DNA of 64,000 bases from UBA4416 sp040387555 (GCA_040387555.1 JAZKDO010000001.1:372001-436000), one strand, 5' to 3'. Shown: positions 17,250-25,059, numbered from the stretch's first letter. Translations and numbers: made by a program. The notes: a model not told the origin generated them from the letters alone.

Positions 17250-17879
17250 ATGACAAAGAGAAAAAACAGTTATCAGAAAGCCGCACTCAAAAAAACACTC
17301 AGTGGTACTGGCGATGCAAGCACAGGTGCTAAAGTGAAAGACGCTGCAACTGAGTTGGGAAAAGACATCGTGATTGGAGTAATCGGTGGCGGAGTTGCAG
17401 GAGCTGTGTTGGGAAGATTGTCTTTTGTTGTTGGAGCAGCTGTTACAGGAGTTGGTCATTTTGCGAAAAACCGAATTGCATCAGCACTTGGTTTAGGAAT
17501 GATGGCTTCAGGCACTTATCAAACTATGACCAGTATGAATGGGAAACCCACTTCAGGATTGGATGGCGTGAAAGAGCGATTAATGGCTTTAAAGGACGAC
17601 ATGAAGAAGAGAATTTTTCTTGACAAAGTTTTGAAAGCAAAAGAAAAGAAAGAAGAGAAAACAGAAGAAGGAACGAACGGACTCGGACAAGTACAATACT
17701 TCGTTTACCCAAACTCAGAAGACTCAATGGGTGCAGTTGAAATGAATGAGTTGGATAAAATCCAACAACAAATTCAAGCAAGTGCAATGAAGTACAATCA
17801 AGTCAATGGGATTGAAGTAGATCTCTTAAGCGGTGAAGAAGACATGGGCGAAGTAGAACCATCAGAAAAAATCTACTAA
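17250..17879 (+). CDS. Glycine-zipper membrane protein of the phage-like array
   Basis: 209 aa. A basic N-terminus is followed by a glycine-zipper membrane region (DIVIGVIGGGVAGAVLGRLSF and nearby) and a Lys/Glu-rich helical region. An NGLG motif (EEGTNGLGQVQYFVY) precedes an acidic C-terminal part. Glycine-zipper helices are common in phage pore or virion-membrane proteins. It is spaced 29 nt from the previous gene, within the same transcript. I recognise no family. NGLG also occurs in the 588-aa and 719-aa proteins of the same array. Confidence 0.7.
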   Translation: MTKRKNSYQKAALKKTLSGTGDASTGAKVKDAATELGKDIVIGVIGGGVAGAVLGRLSFVVGAAVTGVGHFAKNRIASALGLGMMASGTYQTMTSMNGKPTSGLDGVKERLMALKDDMKKRIFLDKVLKAKEKKEEKTEEGTNGLGQVQYFVYPNSEDSMGAVEMNELDKIQQQIQASAMKYNQVNGIEVDLLSGEEDMGEVEPSEKIY

Positions 17880-17941
17880 ACAAAAATCAAACATCCATCA
17901 CACACAATAAATCAAAAGTTAAATTTTAAAAAACAAAAATT

Positions 17942-18232
17942 ATGTTAGAACTATTAGACGGAACAGAAGAGTACAATAACGCAGGAGCGTTGTTAGGATT
18001 AGAAGGTGCAGAAAGCGAAGAGCTGTTAGGTGCGCTTCGTAGAATGAATCCGATTGCTCGTCAACGCACCATTAACAAGTTGGCAAATCCGGGAGCAGGA
18101 AGCAAAGGCTCTCGTGCAGAAATGGAGAAACATTTCCGTGAGTTACCTGCACACATCAAAAGTGCATTAGCAAAAGGAGAATTGCGTTTGGCAGATACCA
18201 TTGTGTATTCAATCAAACCTGTGAATTCATAA
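17942..18232 (+). CDS. N-terminal part of a probably split structural gene
   Basis: 96 aa, opening with MLELLDGTEEYNNAGALLG, then helices (ALRRMNPIARQRTINKL) and the segment LADTIVYSIKPVNS before a TAA at 18230-18232. The next open frame is in the same phase and continues directly (TIKLFETQDVKEVGLRN...) with no ATG. The simplest reading is one ~239-aa protein interrupted by one in-frame stop. A long A-rich leader (17880-17941) precedes it and a terminator follows the second half, as expected for a very highly expressed gene such as a coat protein. The alternative is two genes with a TTG restart. Confidence 0.68.
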   Translation: MLELLDGTEEYNNAGALLGLEGAESEELLGALRRMNPIARQRTINKLANPGAGSKGSRAEMEKHFRELPAHIKSALAKGELRLADTIVYSIKPVNS

Positions 18233-18241
18233 ACAATTAAG

Positions 18242-18661
18242 TTGTTTGAAACTCAGGATGTAAAAGAAGTTGGTTTGAGAAATATCAGTAACGCCAAATT
18301 ACCAAAGAACCAAGCCTTATTAGTAAGCGGAATTGTGCTGTTGGCATCTATCCCTGAAAATGCAACTGCCGATAAAGTAATGGGATCGAAGTTTATTCAG
18401 TTGGAAGATTTCCCTGCAATTGCAAACGGAGAGTTCAGCTTAAAAGCAAACAAAAAAATCATCATCCCTGAAACAAGTGTTGCTGCATTCAAAACATCAA
18501 ACATGCACAGCGTTCCATTGGGATATTACAAGTTGGCGAATCCACGCTTGATTCACGATGACATCTTGTTAGAGTTCACAGTTGAGTTAGGCTCAATGGA
18601 AGGACTTGATCCAAAAACCCAATTGTATGTTGGTTTACACGGAACTATTACAACTCCTTAA
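18242..18661 (+). CDS. C-terminal part of the split gene: beta-rich putative capsid-like protein
   Basis: 139 aa if started at the TTG at 18242; the frame is open from the TAA at 18230 and has no ATG near the beginning. Predicted strands (ALLVSGIVLLASI, GEFSLKANKKIIIPETSV, ILLEFTVEL, LYVGLHGTITTP) suggest a compact beta-sandwich. It is in frame with the upstream 96-aa segment and probably the same gene. The strong terminator 15 nt downstream (18677) fits a separately abundant transcript. A major capsid or coat role is inference; no known capsid family is recognised. Confidence 0.68.
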   Translation: MFETQDVKEVGLRNISNAKLPKNQALLVSGIVLLASIPENATADKVMGSKFIQLEDFPAIANGEFSLKANKKIIIPETSVAAFKTSNMHSVPLGYYKLANPRLIHDDILLEFTVELGSMEGLDPKTQLYVGLHGTITTP

Positions 18662-18676
18662 TCAATAACCTAATAA

Positions 18677-18702
18677 GTCGGGAGAGCAATCTCCCGGCTT
18701 TT
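18677..18702 (+). terminator. Internal terminator after the putative coat gene
   Basis: GTCGGGAG-AGCAAT-CTCCCGGC (8 bp including one G-T pair) followed by TTTT. Position directly behind the split gene suggests partial termination within the array. Confidence 0.7.
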
Positions 18703-18716
18703 AAAAAAGCAATACC

Positions 18717-19100
18717 ATGTTAAAAGCAACGAAAAAAAGATTTGATATAAAAATTCTTGTGGCGAACTCAACGGTGAGTGAAACCTTTGAATTGGAGAAG
18801 AACATTGTGAAAGTGCACGGGGTGTTGGTTACATCGGATAAGGACGATCTATTGTATTACAGAGGAACTCAGAAGATTGAAATAAATAAAGAAGAGTTCT
18901 TTCCTGATAACTACGAAAGCAAATTGTTAATGTCAGGAATCAATGTAGCACCAAAACAACGCTACTATGATTTAGGTGGTGTTGCACCCGGCAATGGCAG
19001 AGTTCAAATCTCTTACAAAGATTTGGATGATGGCAGAACGATGTTCACGCCTTACCGAGTGAGTTTGTACTTAGACTGTGAAATGGAGGATGAGTTATGA
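18717..19100 (+). CDS. Small beta-rich protein (possible minor capsid/jelly-roll)
   Basis: 127 aa, almost entirely predicted beta strand (TFELEKNIVKVHGVLVTS, GRVQISYKDLDDGRTMF, YRVSLYLDCEMEDEL), with no signal peptide or membrane helix. Length and strand spacing would suit a single jelly-roll. Its end overlaps the next gene by 4 nt (ATGA), and it is one of three consecutive small beta-rich proteins. I do not recognise the family; a virion protein is inferred from context. Confidence 0.72.
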   Translation: MLKATKKRFDIKILVANSTVSETFELEKNIVKVHGVLVTSDKDDLLYYRGTQKIEINKEEFFPDNYESKLLMSGINVAPKQRYYDLGGVAPGNGRVQISYKDLDDGRTMFTPYRVSLYLDCEMEDEL

Positions 19101-19645
19101 TGAAAGAAGGAGTGATAATTAAAACGATAAGTATTAAACGACAAGGCGAACGGAAACACTTTCAAATCAGGCTTCCAAAGGATACCAAGTTTATCATCGG
19201 CGTTGAATACGGAGGGCGATTGATAAGCAGAACAGAAGGTGCTATTGAAGCCCCTGCACCAAAAGCCAAAGCGGATGCAAAATTGGTAGAGGTTATTTAT
19301 TCAGCTATTGAATCAGGCGCAGTAAGAGATGATAAACCCAAAGCGTTCTTTAAGAGAAACCAATTAATCGGAGAGTTAAAACTGCAAAGTTGTGAAGAGG
19401 CGAATTGGTTTTATGCAGCAGATGTTTTTGGAAACGATGCCAACTTGAATTGGGGAGATTTTTCTCAAACAGGTTTTCCGGTAAATGATTTCACTCATGG
19501 CAATAAAAGAACAGAAGAAGTTGTGAAGGTAGATGCCGAGTCAACAATTATAAACGGATGGTATTTAGATGCATTGGGGAAGTCGCAAAAGTTGGACATC
19601 AACTACGAGATAAAAGTATATGTATGGATTAATGTGGAGGAATAG
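19097..19645 (+). CDS. Beta-rich structural-type protein
   Basis: 182 aa. Begins MMKEGVIIKTISIKRQGER; either Met could start translation. It alternates strand-like sequence (HFQIRLPKDTKFIIGVEY, DINYEIKVYVWINVEE) with an aromatic-rich loop region (NWFYAADVFGNDANLNWGDF). No catalytic or membrane motif. It overlaps the previous gene by 4 nt and is followed 3 nt later by the next. A capsid or spike component is possible; no family recognised. Confidence 0.72.
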   Translation: MMKEGVIIKTISIKRQGERKHFQIRLPKDTKFIIGVEYGGRLISRTEGAIEAPAPKAKADAKLVEVIYSAIESGAVRDDKPKAFFKRNQLIGELKLQSCEEANWFYAADVFGNDANLNWGDFSQTGFPVNDFTHGNKRTEEVVKVDAESTIINGWYLDALGKSQKLDINYEIKVYVWINVEE

Positions 19646-19648
19646 AAA

Positions 19649-19981
19649 ATGACAATAAATCTTGCCTTAGAATACATCCCACGAAGGATGCAGGAATTAG
19701 GATACAAGTCAGATTACTTTATCCGCTTCCGACACTTGGTGTTACAACCAAATGAAGAGCTGACCATTGATGCACACACTCAATTCTATTACCTCGTTGA
19801 AGAAGCGCAGAATGTAAGAGTTGAAAGTGAAACAGGAATATTCGATTTGAGCGAAAGTGCTACCAATGAAATGCAATACGAACATCAAAGTAAAATACAA
19901 ATCACTAATTATTTATCCGGTATCAATCACTTAAGATTCATTCAGGTAATACCAAAAAACAAAACAACAATTAAAAAGTAA
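19649..19981 (+). CDS. Small beta-rich protein
   Basis: 110 aa. Contains IRFRHLVLQPNEELTIDAHT, a strand-turn-strand pattern, then acidic strands and HLRFIQVIPKNKTTIKK at the end. Third of a run of tightly packed beta-rich proteins (3 nt after one, 5 nt before the next). Looks cytosolic or virion-associated. Function unknown. Confidence 0.7.
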   Translation: MTINLALEYIPRRMQELGYKSDYFIRFRHLVLQPNEELTIDAHTQFYYLVEEAQNVRVESETGIFDLSESATNEMQYEHQSKIQITNYLSGINHLRFIQVIPKNKTTIKK

Positions 19982-19986
19982 AAGTA

Positions 19987-20856
19987 ATGCAACATACCAA
20001 TCCATATAACGATGTGAAGCTTTCCCAATTTAAAATGTGGCTTCACGACATGGTCGACAAAGGCGAAGGGAAATATATTGAAGTGTACGTTGACGATGTA
20101 AAAGTTGTGCCTCGCACTAACAGAATTGAATCCATCGATGACCACAAAGTTTATCTTGACGATTCGACAGAAACAGTAAAAGTTTTCACTTACAATACTG
20201 AAAATTCAAACCGTTATCAGCAATTCACTTTTTTCATCGAAAAAAAGAAACCAATTGAACACCCGGTTCAAAATCAAACGCCACAAGTTCAACAACCACA
20301 AGGGCTATCCGGTATTGAATTAGAAAACAAGATCAATCAGTCCTTAGCGCAAGAGCGTGAGCGTTGGCAAAATGATTTGATGAAGCGTGATTATGAAACC
20401 TGTCAAAACAAACTAACCGAAGCAGAAGATTACATCGAAGAGTTAGAAGAAAAACTCAATGTGTATAAAAGTAAAAAGCTGCATTTAGGTGATGTTAACC
20501 TTGGCGAAGTTGCCTCTATAGTTTTAGAGGGAATGGTTAAACGAAACCCACATTGGGTTGCCAAATTACCGGGTGGAGATGCACTTGCAGGATTGATTGC
20601 AAAGGAAGCTACAGAAAATGGAACAGCAGAAGTAATTGAAAGTGAAGTTGTGTTTAAAAAGAAAACGCCAGTTGAAGATGGAATGTCTGAAGAGATGAAA
20701 GCACAACTTGGATTCTTAAAACAATTAGAGTCTCAATTCAATCAAGAACAACTTGATAAAATAATGCTCATCCTACAATCCTTTGTTGAAGAGCCAAAGA
20801 ACATCGAAACAGTATTTGAACTATTAGAAATAAAAACAGAAAATGAAAAAGTTTAG
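19987..20856 (+). CDS. Coiled-coil protein of the phage-like array
   Basis: 289 aa. An N-terminal beta-rich domain (residues about 10-80: YIEVYVDDVKVVPRTNRIE) is followed by a Pro/Gln linker (HPVQNQTPQVQQPQGLSG), a long coiled coil (about 105-160: AQERERWQNDLMKRDYETCQ) and an acidic helical C-terminus. The architecture suggests a scaffold or tether. It overlaps the next gene by 14 nt. No family is recognised; a scaffolding role in particle assembly is plausible but unproven. Confidence 0.72.
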   Translation: MQHTNPYNDVKLSQFKMWLHDMVDKGEGKYIEVYVDDVKVVPRTNRIESIDDHKVYLDDSTETVKVFTYNTENSNRYQQFTFFIEKKKPIEHPVQNQTPQVQQPQGLSGIELENKINQSLAQERERWQNDLMKRDYETCQNKLTEAEDYIEELEEKLNVYKSKKLHLGDVNLGEVASIVLEGMVKRNPHWVAKLPGGDALAGLIAKEATENGTAEVIESEVVFKKKTPVEDGMSEEMKAQLGFLKQLESQFNQEQLDKIMLILQSFVEEPKNIETVFELLEIKTENEKV

Positions 20857-21025
20857 TTATGAAATAACCATTGAAGCGACTACTGAAGCAGAAGCCGATT
20901 CTAAAATGAAAGCGTTAACTACGATTGCAAAGAAGTTAAACACTAAAGAAATAGTGAAGCTTGCCGACATCGTACAAAACGATCCTGTAAAAACTGCATT
21001 AGCAAAAAAAGCATTAGGAGTATAA
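20843..21025 (+). CDS. Small helical protein
   Basis: 60 aa (MKKFSYEITIEATTEAEADS...), a beta hairpin followed by helices. The end pattern DPVKTALAKKALGV is seen in small Bacteroidota phage-type proteins (from memory). It overlaps the previous gene by 14 nt and ends 1 nt before the next, so it is translationally embedded in the array. Function unknown. Confidence 0.62.
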   Translation: MKKFSYEITIEATTEAEADSKMKALTTIAKKLNTKEIVKLADIVQNDPVKTALAKKALGV

Positions 21026-21026
21026 A

Positions 21027-21704
21027 ATGAAAAAGAATACCACCAAAGATGATTTAACCTTGAAAGAGAAACTTCTCTATTCCCTTATCGGAATTGGGAT
21101 TGTGGGCGGTGGTATTTTCTTTGGGAGAAAACTTGTTATAAAAGGAGTCGCCAATCGTGAAGAGAAGAAATCTTTTGAAGATGGTACACCTGCAACCTTC
21201 GCCAAGCAAATTAAAATGGCGTTTGACAATGATGGTTGGTGGGGAACGGATACCGAGAAGTTAAGAAGCACGTTAAGGGAGATCCCAAGCAAACAAGTTT
21301 TTCTCAAAGTTCAGGAGTCCTATAAAAAACTCTACAACTCAAATATGATAACGGACATGAGTGATGAGTTGCAAACAACTGAGTACAATGAGATGCTTCA
21401 AATAATTGCACAGAAGCCGGATAAAACGGGCGGTAAGCCTTCAAGTCCAACTTTAGTGTATGATGGGTGGGCAAAGCGTTTAAAAGCAGCCTTTGATAAA
21501 GAATACGGTTTTATACCGGGAACAGATGAAGAAGCGATCAAAGCAGTTTTTAATGAAATGCCAACTCAAAAAGCATTTATCATGACCGGAGTAGTTTACA
21601 AGAAACTATATGCAACAGACATGATGACCGATTTGAAAAGCGAGTTAGAGATGTGGGAATACAATGATTACTTGAAAATGATACTATCAAAACCAAAGGG
21701 ATAA
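21027..21704 (+). CDS. TM-anchored protein with two annexin-like repeats
   Basis: 225 aa. An N-terminal membrane helix (LLYSLIGIGIVGGGIFFG) precedes two ~65-residue repeats separated by a Lys/Pro/Ser linker. Repeat 1 has GWWGTDTEKLRSTL ... YKKLYNSNMITDMSDEL; repeat 2 has GFIPGTDEEAIKAVF ... YKKLYATDMMTDLKSELE. These follow the annexin repeat layout: a GTDE loop, a helix, then Y-K-x-x-Y-x-x-D-(M/L)-x-x-D-(L/M)-x-x-E(L). Annexins bind membranes through calcium in the GxGT loops. Here the loops lack the canonical second glycine, so calcium binding is uncertain. A membrane-associated virion or lysis protein is inferred. The stop overlaps the next start. Confidence 0.75.
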   Translation: MKKNTTKDDLTLKEKLLYSLIGIGIVGGGIFFGRKLVIKGVANREEKKSFEDGTPATFAKQIKMAFDNDGWWGTDTEKLRSTLREIPSKQVFLKVQESYKKLYNSNMITDMSDELQTTEYNEMLQIIAQKPDKTGGKPSSPTLVYDGWAKRLKAAFDKEYGFIPGTDEEAIKAVFNEMPTQKAFIMTGVVYKKLYATDMMTDLKSELEMWEYNDYLKMILSKPKG

Positions 21705-22318
21705 TGGAAAGCAAAACACAAAATAAAAGAAAAATAATCCTGATCGGACTGAGTGTATTAGGAACAGGTGTCGCTGGCTTCTTAGGATGGAACTACTGGA
21801 AAAAGAAGAAAGCGAATCAGGAAGAAGATACAACCTCCTTTACAGAAACTGCAAGCGTAAATACTGCGCCTACAAAAAACGACAGCTTCCCTTTAAAAAG
21901 AGGGAGCAAAGGAAACAGAGTAACACAACTTCAAAATGCCTTAGTAAAAAAATTCGGAGCAAGCATACTTCCAAAATACGGAGTAGATGGAATGTTCGGG
22001 AAAGAGGTTGAAGCAGCATTAGTGAGGGCTAAGTTGCCGACATCAATTAACGAATCCACCTATAATTCTTTTGTTGGTGCAAGCGGATTTGCCGGAATAA
22101 TAAAACATGGAGATGAGATCGTTTCGATTGTTGAAACTGAAATCTATAAATCCAAAGGCAACTTTAAAATGAAAGTGCCAAAGCACATTGTGCTTGGCGA
22201 GAAGGAGTTTACACATCAAGGTTGGATTTACTTTATTCCTAAGAATAGCACAGAGCTTTTCAGGGTTAAAAAAGAACAAGTAAAATCCTTTAAAGAATTT
22301 AAAAATGAAAAATCTTAG
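21704..22318 (+). CDS. TM-anchored peptidoglycan-binding protein
   Basis: 204 aa. An N-terminal membrane helix (IILIGLSVLGTGVAGFLGW) precedes a PG_binding_1 domain at about residues 62-125, shown by LKRGSKGNRVTQLQNALV and VDGMFGKEVEAAL. A C-terminal beta-rich tail follows (ITHQGWIYFIP-like). The fold places the protein on the cell wall side of a membrane. It overlaps both neighbours (1 nt before, 14 nt after) and heads a run of wall-active genes. A wall-anchoring partner of the amidase and YkuD-like enzyme is a reasonable inference. Confidence 0.8.
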   Translation: MESKTQNKRKIILIGLSVLGTGVAGFLGWNYWKKKKANQEEDTTSFTETASVNTAPTKNDSFPLKRGSKGNRVTQLQNALVKKFGASILPKYGVDGMFGKEVEAALVRAKLPTSINESTYNSFVGASGFAGIIKHGDEIVSIVETEIYKSKGNFKMKVPKHIVLGEKEFTHQGWIYFIPKNSTELFRVKKEQVKSFKEFKNEKS

Positions 22319-22751
22319 AAACATTAAATATATCGTGGTGCATTGTACCGCAACGCCACCAACAACTACAGTTGAATCCATTAAACGCTATTGGAAAGAG
22401 CAGCGTGGTTGGGGTGACACACCGGGCTACCATTACTTGATCCAACGACAAGGGAATTTAATTCAGTTGTTAGATGAAAGCAAAAACAGCTATGGTGTAT
22501 ATGCTCACAATTCAAATTGCATTAGCCTTGCTTACATCGGTGGAATTGATAAAGATGGCAAACCACAAGATAACAGAACTGATGCACAAAAGCATTCCAT
22601 GTTTGATTTGATTGTTTCTCTAACTGAGAAATATCCAAATGCACAAGTGTTGGGACATCGTGATTTTGCAGGAGTGAAAAAAGCTTGTCCTTGTTTCGAT
22701 GTGAAGAAGTGGTTAAGTGAGTATGAACCCGATTTAGGAAACGCTGCATAA
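22305..22751 (+). CDS. N-acetylmuramoyl-L-alanine amidase (endolysin, T7-lysozyme-like)
   Basis: 148 aa, a compact amidase_2 domain without signal peptide. Zinc ligands are visible: IVVHCTATP (first His), then VLGHRDFAGVKKACPCFD (second His and Cys). GYHYLIQRQG supplies the usual substrate-site aromatic/His segment. It cleaves the bond between MurNAc and L-Ala in peptidoglycan. The lack of a signal peptide fits release through the nearby holin-like proteins. It overlaps the preceding gene by 14 nt and the following by 1 nt. Likely the lysis enzyme of the element. Confidence 0.93.
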   Translation: MKNLRNIKYIVVHCTATPPTTTVESIKRYWKEQRGWGDTPGYHYLIQRQGNLIQLLDESKNSYGVYAHNSNCISLAYIGGIDKDGKPQDNRTDAQKHSMFDLIVSLTEKYPNAQVLGHRDFAGVKKACPCFDVKKWLSEYEPDLGNAA

Positions 22752-23434
22752 TGTTGCTATCGAAGATCAAAGGAATTCTACGAAGCAAAGGATATGAACT
22801 CTACACAAAACCGAATCAATTAAACATAGTTGGGATTAGATCACCAAATACAATCCCTAATCGTTTTGATGATGAGATTCATGTCTTTTACAAAGTAGCC
22901 CCATTAAAATGGCATTACCATGTTTACAAGGTAACAACCGATCCGGGTACATTTTGGTTGCGTAATCCAATGCAACCTCAAGGTACAGCCATCTTAGCTC
23001 AAGGGCAATACAAAGGTGCTTATAGAATCGGAATGCATCAAGGGAAGTACAAAGCATTGGTTCAATCAAAACCAATTACTGTAATACGAGATTACGATAG
23101 AGATGCAAAACTTGATTTTAAAAATGGCACAAAGAGCAAAGGGATGTATGGGATTAATATCCACCGTGCAAGTTTGAATGGGATCACAAAGCAAGTAGAT
23201 AAATACTCTGCCGGATGTCAAGTGTTTTCAAATATCAATGAGTTCAAGGAATTCTTGAGTTTGTGCGAAAAGCACTTGAGTTTATACGGTAACAGTTTTA
23301 CATACACGCTGATTGATTTTAGAGCGGTAAAGCGACAAACCATTAAACGTTGGGCAATCGGAACGGTAACAGTAGCATTAGGTTTAACAGCCTTGTGGGG
23401 AATTCTAAAAAGGAAAAAGAAAAAACAAAAATGA
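22751..23434 (+). CDS. YkuD-like (L,D-transpeptidase-fold) wall enzyme with C-terminal TM
   Basis: 227 aa. The motif GINIHRASLNG ... VDKYSAGCQVF matches the YkuD-type His...Ser-x-Gly-Cys active site with the catalytic Cys at about residue 156. Proteins with this exact arrangement are common in phages as cell-wall endopeptidase-like enzymes (from memory). A C-terminal membrane helix (WAIGTVTVALGLTALWGIL) and a very basic tail would anchor it. It overlaps the amidase and the next gene (ATGA). Whether it cleaves or joins cross-links cannot be told from sequence. Confidence 0.78.
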   Translation: MLLSKIKGILRSKGYELYTKPNQLNIVGIRSPNTIPNRFDDEIHVFYKVAPLKWHYHVYKVTTDPGTFWLRNPMQPQGTAILAQGQYKGAYRIGMHQGKYKALVQSKPITVIRDYDRDAKLDFKNGTKSKGMYGINIHRASLNGITKQVDKYSAGCQVFSNINEFKEFLSLCEKHLSLYGNSFTYTLIDFRAVKRQTIKRWAIGTVTVALGLTALWGILKRKKKKQK

Positions 23435-23655
23435 AAAATCGATTCATAACAGCTTTAGCGCAATTGCTAAAAGACAAAAATGGTAATACCAGTCTGCGTG
23501 AAGTAGTCACAGTCTTGTTTGTGATTGTGTTGCTCGTGAGTTGGATTGCGGATCAGTTCTTTGAATTACAAATGCCCGAACACATGTTTTATGGTTTTAT
23601 AACCCTTGTGGGAGCAGGTTGCTTCGGGTATTCGATTGAAAAAAAACAAGTGTAA
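23431..23655 (+). CDS. Holin-like two-TM protein
   Basis: 74 aa from the ATG at 23431, which overlaps the preceding stop as ATGA; a longer frame from 23350 runs through the previous gene and is rejected. Two membrane helices (VVTVLFVIVLLVSWIADQF and MFYGFITLVGAGCFGYSI) are flanked by charged ends, the size and topology of a small holin. It is placed among amidase, YkuD-like and spanin-like genes. Confidence 0.72.
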   Translation: MKNRFITALAQLLKDKNGNTSLREVVTVLFVIVLLVSWIADQFFELQMPEHMFYGFITLVGAGCFGYSIEKKQV

Positions 23656-23674
23656 AATTTAAAAACTAATAAAT

Positions 23675-24280
23675 ATGAAACAGTTATTATCAGCCTTTAT
23701 CATAGGCATCCTCGTTTGTCTTATTGCAGTTAAAAGCTGCGGTGACAAACCAAAACAGGTAAATGTAAAAGAAATCAAAAAGGAGATTAAAACCTCCGGC
23801 AACTTAGCGGAAACGATTCAGCAAAACTATCAGAAAGCGAAACAAGAGTTCTCCAAGGTTGCCGATTCTTTGAAAACTGAAAACCAAAAGCTAAATGTAA
23901 AACTGCAAGTAACAAGAGCGTTACTAAAGAAACAGCAAACAATTGTTGTGAGCAACATTCCTTGTGATACATTACGAAAGGAAGTTATAGTGCTGAACGA
24001 TTTATGTAATGCTCAAGATAGTTTATGCAGCGTTTCCATTAGTTCGCTCAATCAAGCGGTTGCAGTCAGGGATTCACAAATTGTAATGTGTAACAGGAGT
24101 TATCAATCCATGTTCGACATACAAAAAGAAAATCAGCAAAGACAAATGCAATTAGCAGAAGAGTTGAACACAGCTTACAAGCAAAACAGAAAGAAGCGTT
24201 TTGAAAACAAAATGCTCACCTATGGGCTAATGATAATGTCGGGAATAACAACAACACTATTTATTAAATCACAGCAATAA
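23675..24280 (+). CDS. Coiled-coil membrane protein (spanin-like)
   Basis: 201 aa. An N-terminal membrane helix (LLSAFIIGILVCLIAVKSCG) is followed by a long coiled coil (about 45-175) with several cysteines (NIPCDTLRK, LNDLCNAQDSLCS) and a second hydrophobic segment near the C-terminus (LTYGLMIMSGITTTLF). The layout resembles Rz-type spanins, which span the periplasm in lysis, although a second TM is unusual. It follows the holin-like gene and overlaps the start of the next small gene. Confidence 0.68.
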   Translation: MKQLLSAFIIGILVCLIAVKSCGDKPKQVNVKEIKKEIKTSGNLAETIQQNYQKAKQEFSKVADSLKTENQKLNVKLQVTRALLKKQQTIVVSNIPCDTLRKEVIVLNDLCNAQDSLCSVSISSLNQAVAVRDSQIVMCNRSYQSMFDIQKENQQRQMQLAEELNTAYKQNRKKRFENKMLTYGLMIMSGITTTLFIKSQQ

Positions 24281-24456
24281 TGATAAAAGAAAAAACTATC
24301 GTTTCAACCACCACACTTGCAGCCTCTCTACTGATGTACTTCTATGCGAGAACCGCACAAAAAGACGCAGTTCCCTATGTGATGATTGGTGGTTTTATGG
24401 GAGCGGTTATCGGAGAGAGCATTGTTGAATATATAAACAAAAATAAAAAAGACTAA
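24280..24456 (+). CDS. Small two-TM protein (holin-like)
   Basis: 58 aa. ATG at 24280 overlaps the previous stop codon by 1 nt; the stop is TAA at 24454-24456. Two short hydrophobic helices (STTTLAASLLMYFYAR and VPYVMIGGFMGAVIGESI) and a Lys-rich tail. Packing without gaps (2 nt to the next ATG) supports it as a real gene. Likely a small membrane or lysis accessory protein. Confidence 0.65.
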   Translation: MIKEKTIVSTTTLAASLLMYFYARTAQKDAVPYVMIGGFMGAVIGESIVEYINKNKKD

Positions 24457-24458
24457 GT

Positions 24459-25016
24459 ATGGCAACTATTATTGAAAATAACGGAGGTAGTATAAAAATT
24501 ACCGAGAATGGCGCATCACGTTTTGTTCTGAAGTATCAAGTTCGTGAAGTGGAAATCGTCAGAGATACCATTATCAAAATTGATATCGGACAAGGTGCGC
24601 TAAACAACATCTATGTTGATCAGGCAGATGTTACTGCGCCAGCAACTGCAACAGTTGAGGAGTTAAGAGATCAAATCATTGGAATGTTACAAACCAATGT
24701 AACAGGAACAGCAACCGAAGCGAAACAAACAGAAGAGATCAACGAGATCAAAAATCTTCAAGCTGTTGTTGGGAACTTGCAAGCGAAAGTAAATTCATTA
24801 GATGATAAAACATTTTTCCAACCTAAGTTGGTAGATGAAAGTAGTCCTAATGCAGTTTATAACGGATTTGCAGTGCCGGGTACAGCAGTTGATGCGCCTG
24901 TTTGGGCAATTCAGAAAGTAACCAAAACGAATGGTGTTTATTCTTACCAATGGGCAGGAGGCAACAGAAACTTCGACAAAATTTGGAACAACAGAAAAGC
25001 ATTAATCTATAGCTAA
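24459..25016 (+). CDS. Putative virion surface/attachment protein
   Basis: 185 aa. An N-terminal beta-rich segment (MATIIENNGGSIKITENG) is followed by a short coiled coil (about 85-112: EINEIKNLQAVVGNLQAKV) and a C-terminal Trp/Asn-rich beta domain ending YQWAGGNRNFDKIW. This N-domain, coiled coil, C-domain order is common in trimeric phage fibres and spikes. It is the last gene before a strong terminator, a usual spot for a receptor-binding protein. No family is recognised. Confidence 0.68.
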   Translation: MATIIENNGGSIKITENGASRFVLKYQVREVEIVRDTIIKIDIGQGALNNIYVDQADVTAPATATVEELRDQIIGMLQTNVTGTATEAKQTEEINEIKNLQAVVGNLQAKVNSLDDKTFFQPKLVDESSPNAVYNGFAVPGTAVDAPVWAIQKVTKTNGVYSYQWAGGNRNFDKIWNNRKALIYS

Positions 25017-25020
25017 AATC

Positions 25021-25049
25021 AAAGAGCCTCTTTCGGGAGGCTCTTTATT
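25021..25049 (+). terminator. Terminator ending the structural/lysis block
   Basis: AAAGAGCCTC-TTTCGG-GAGGCTCTTT, 10-bp perfect arms with a 6-nt loop, followed by a U-rich tract. It sits between the last structural gene and the methylase. Confidence 0.8.
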
Positions 25050-25059
25050 CTTATTAAAA

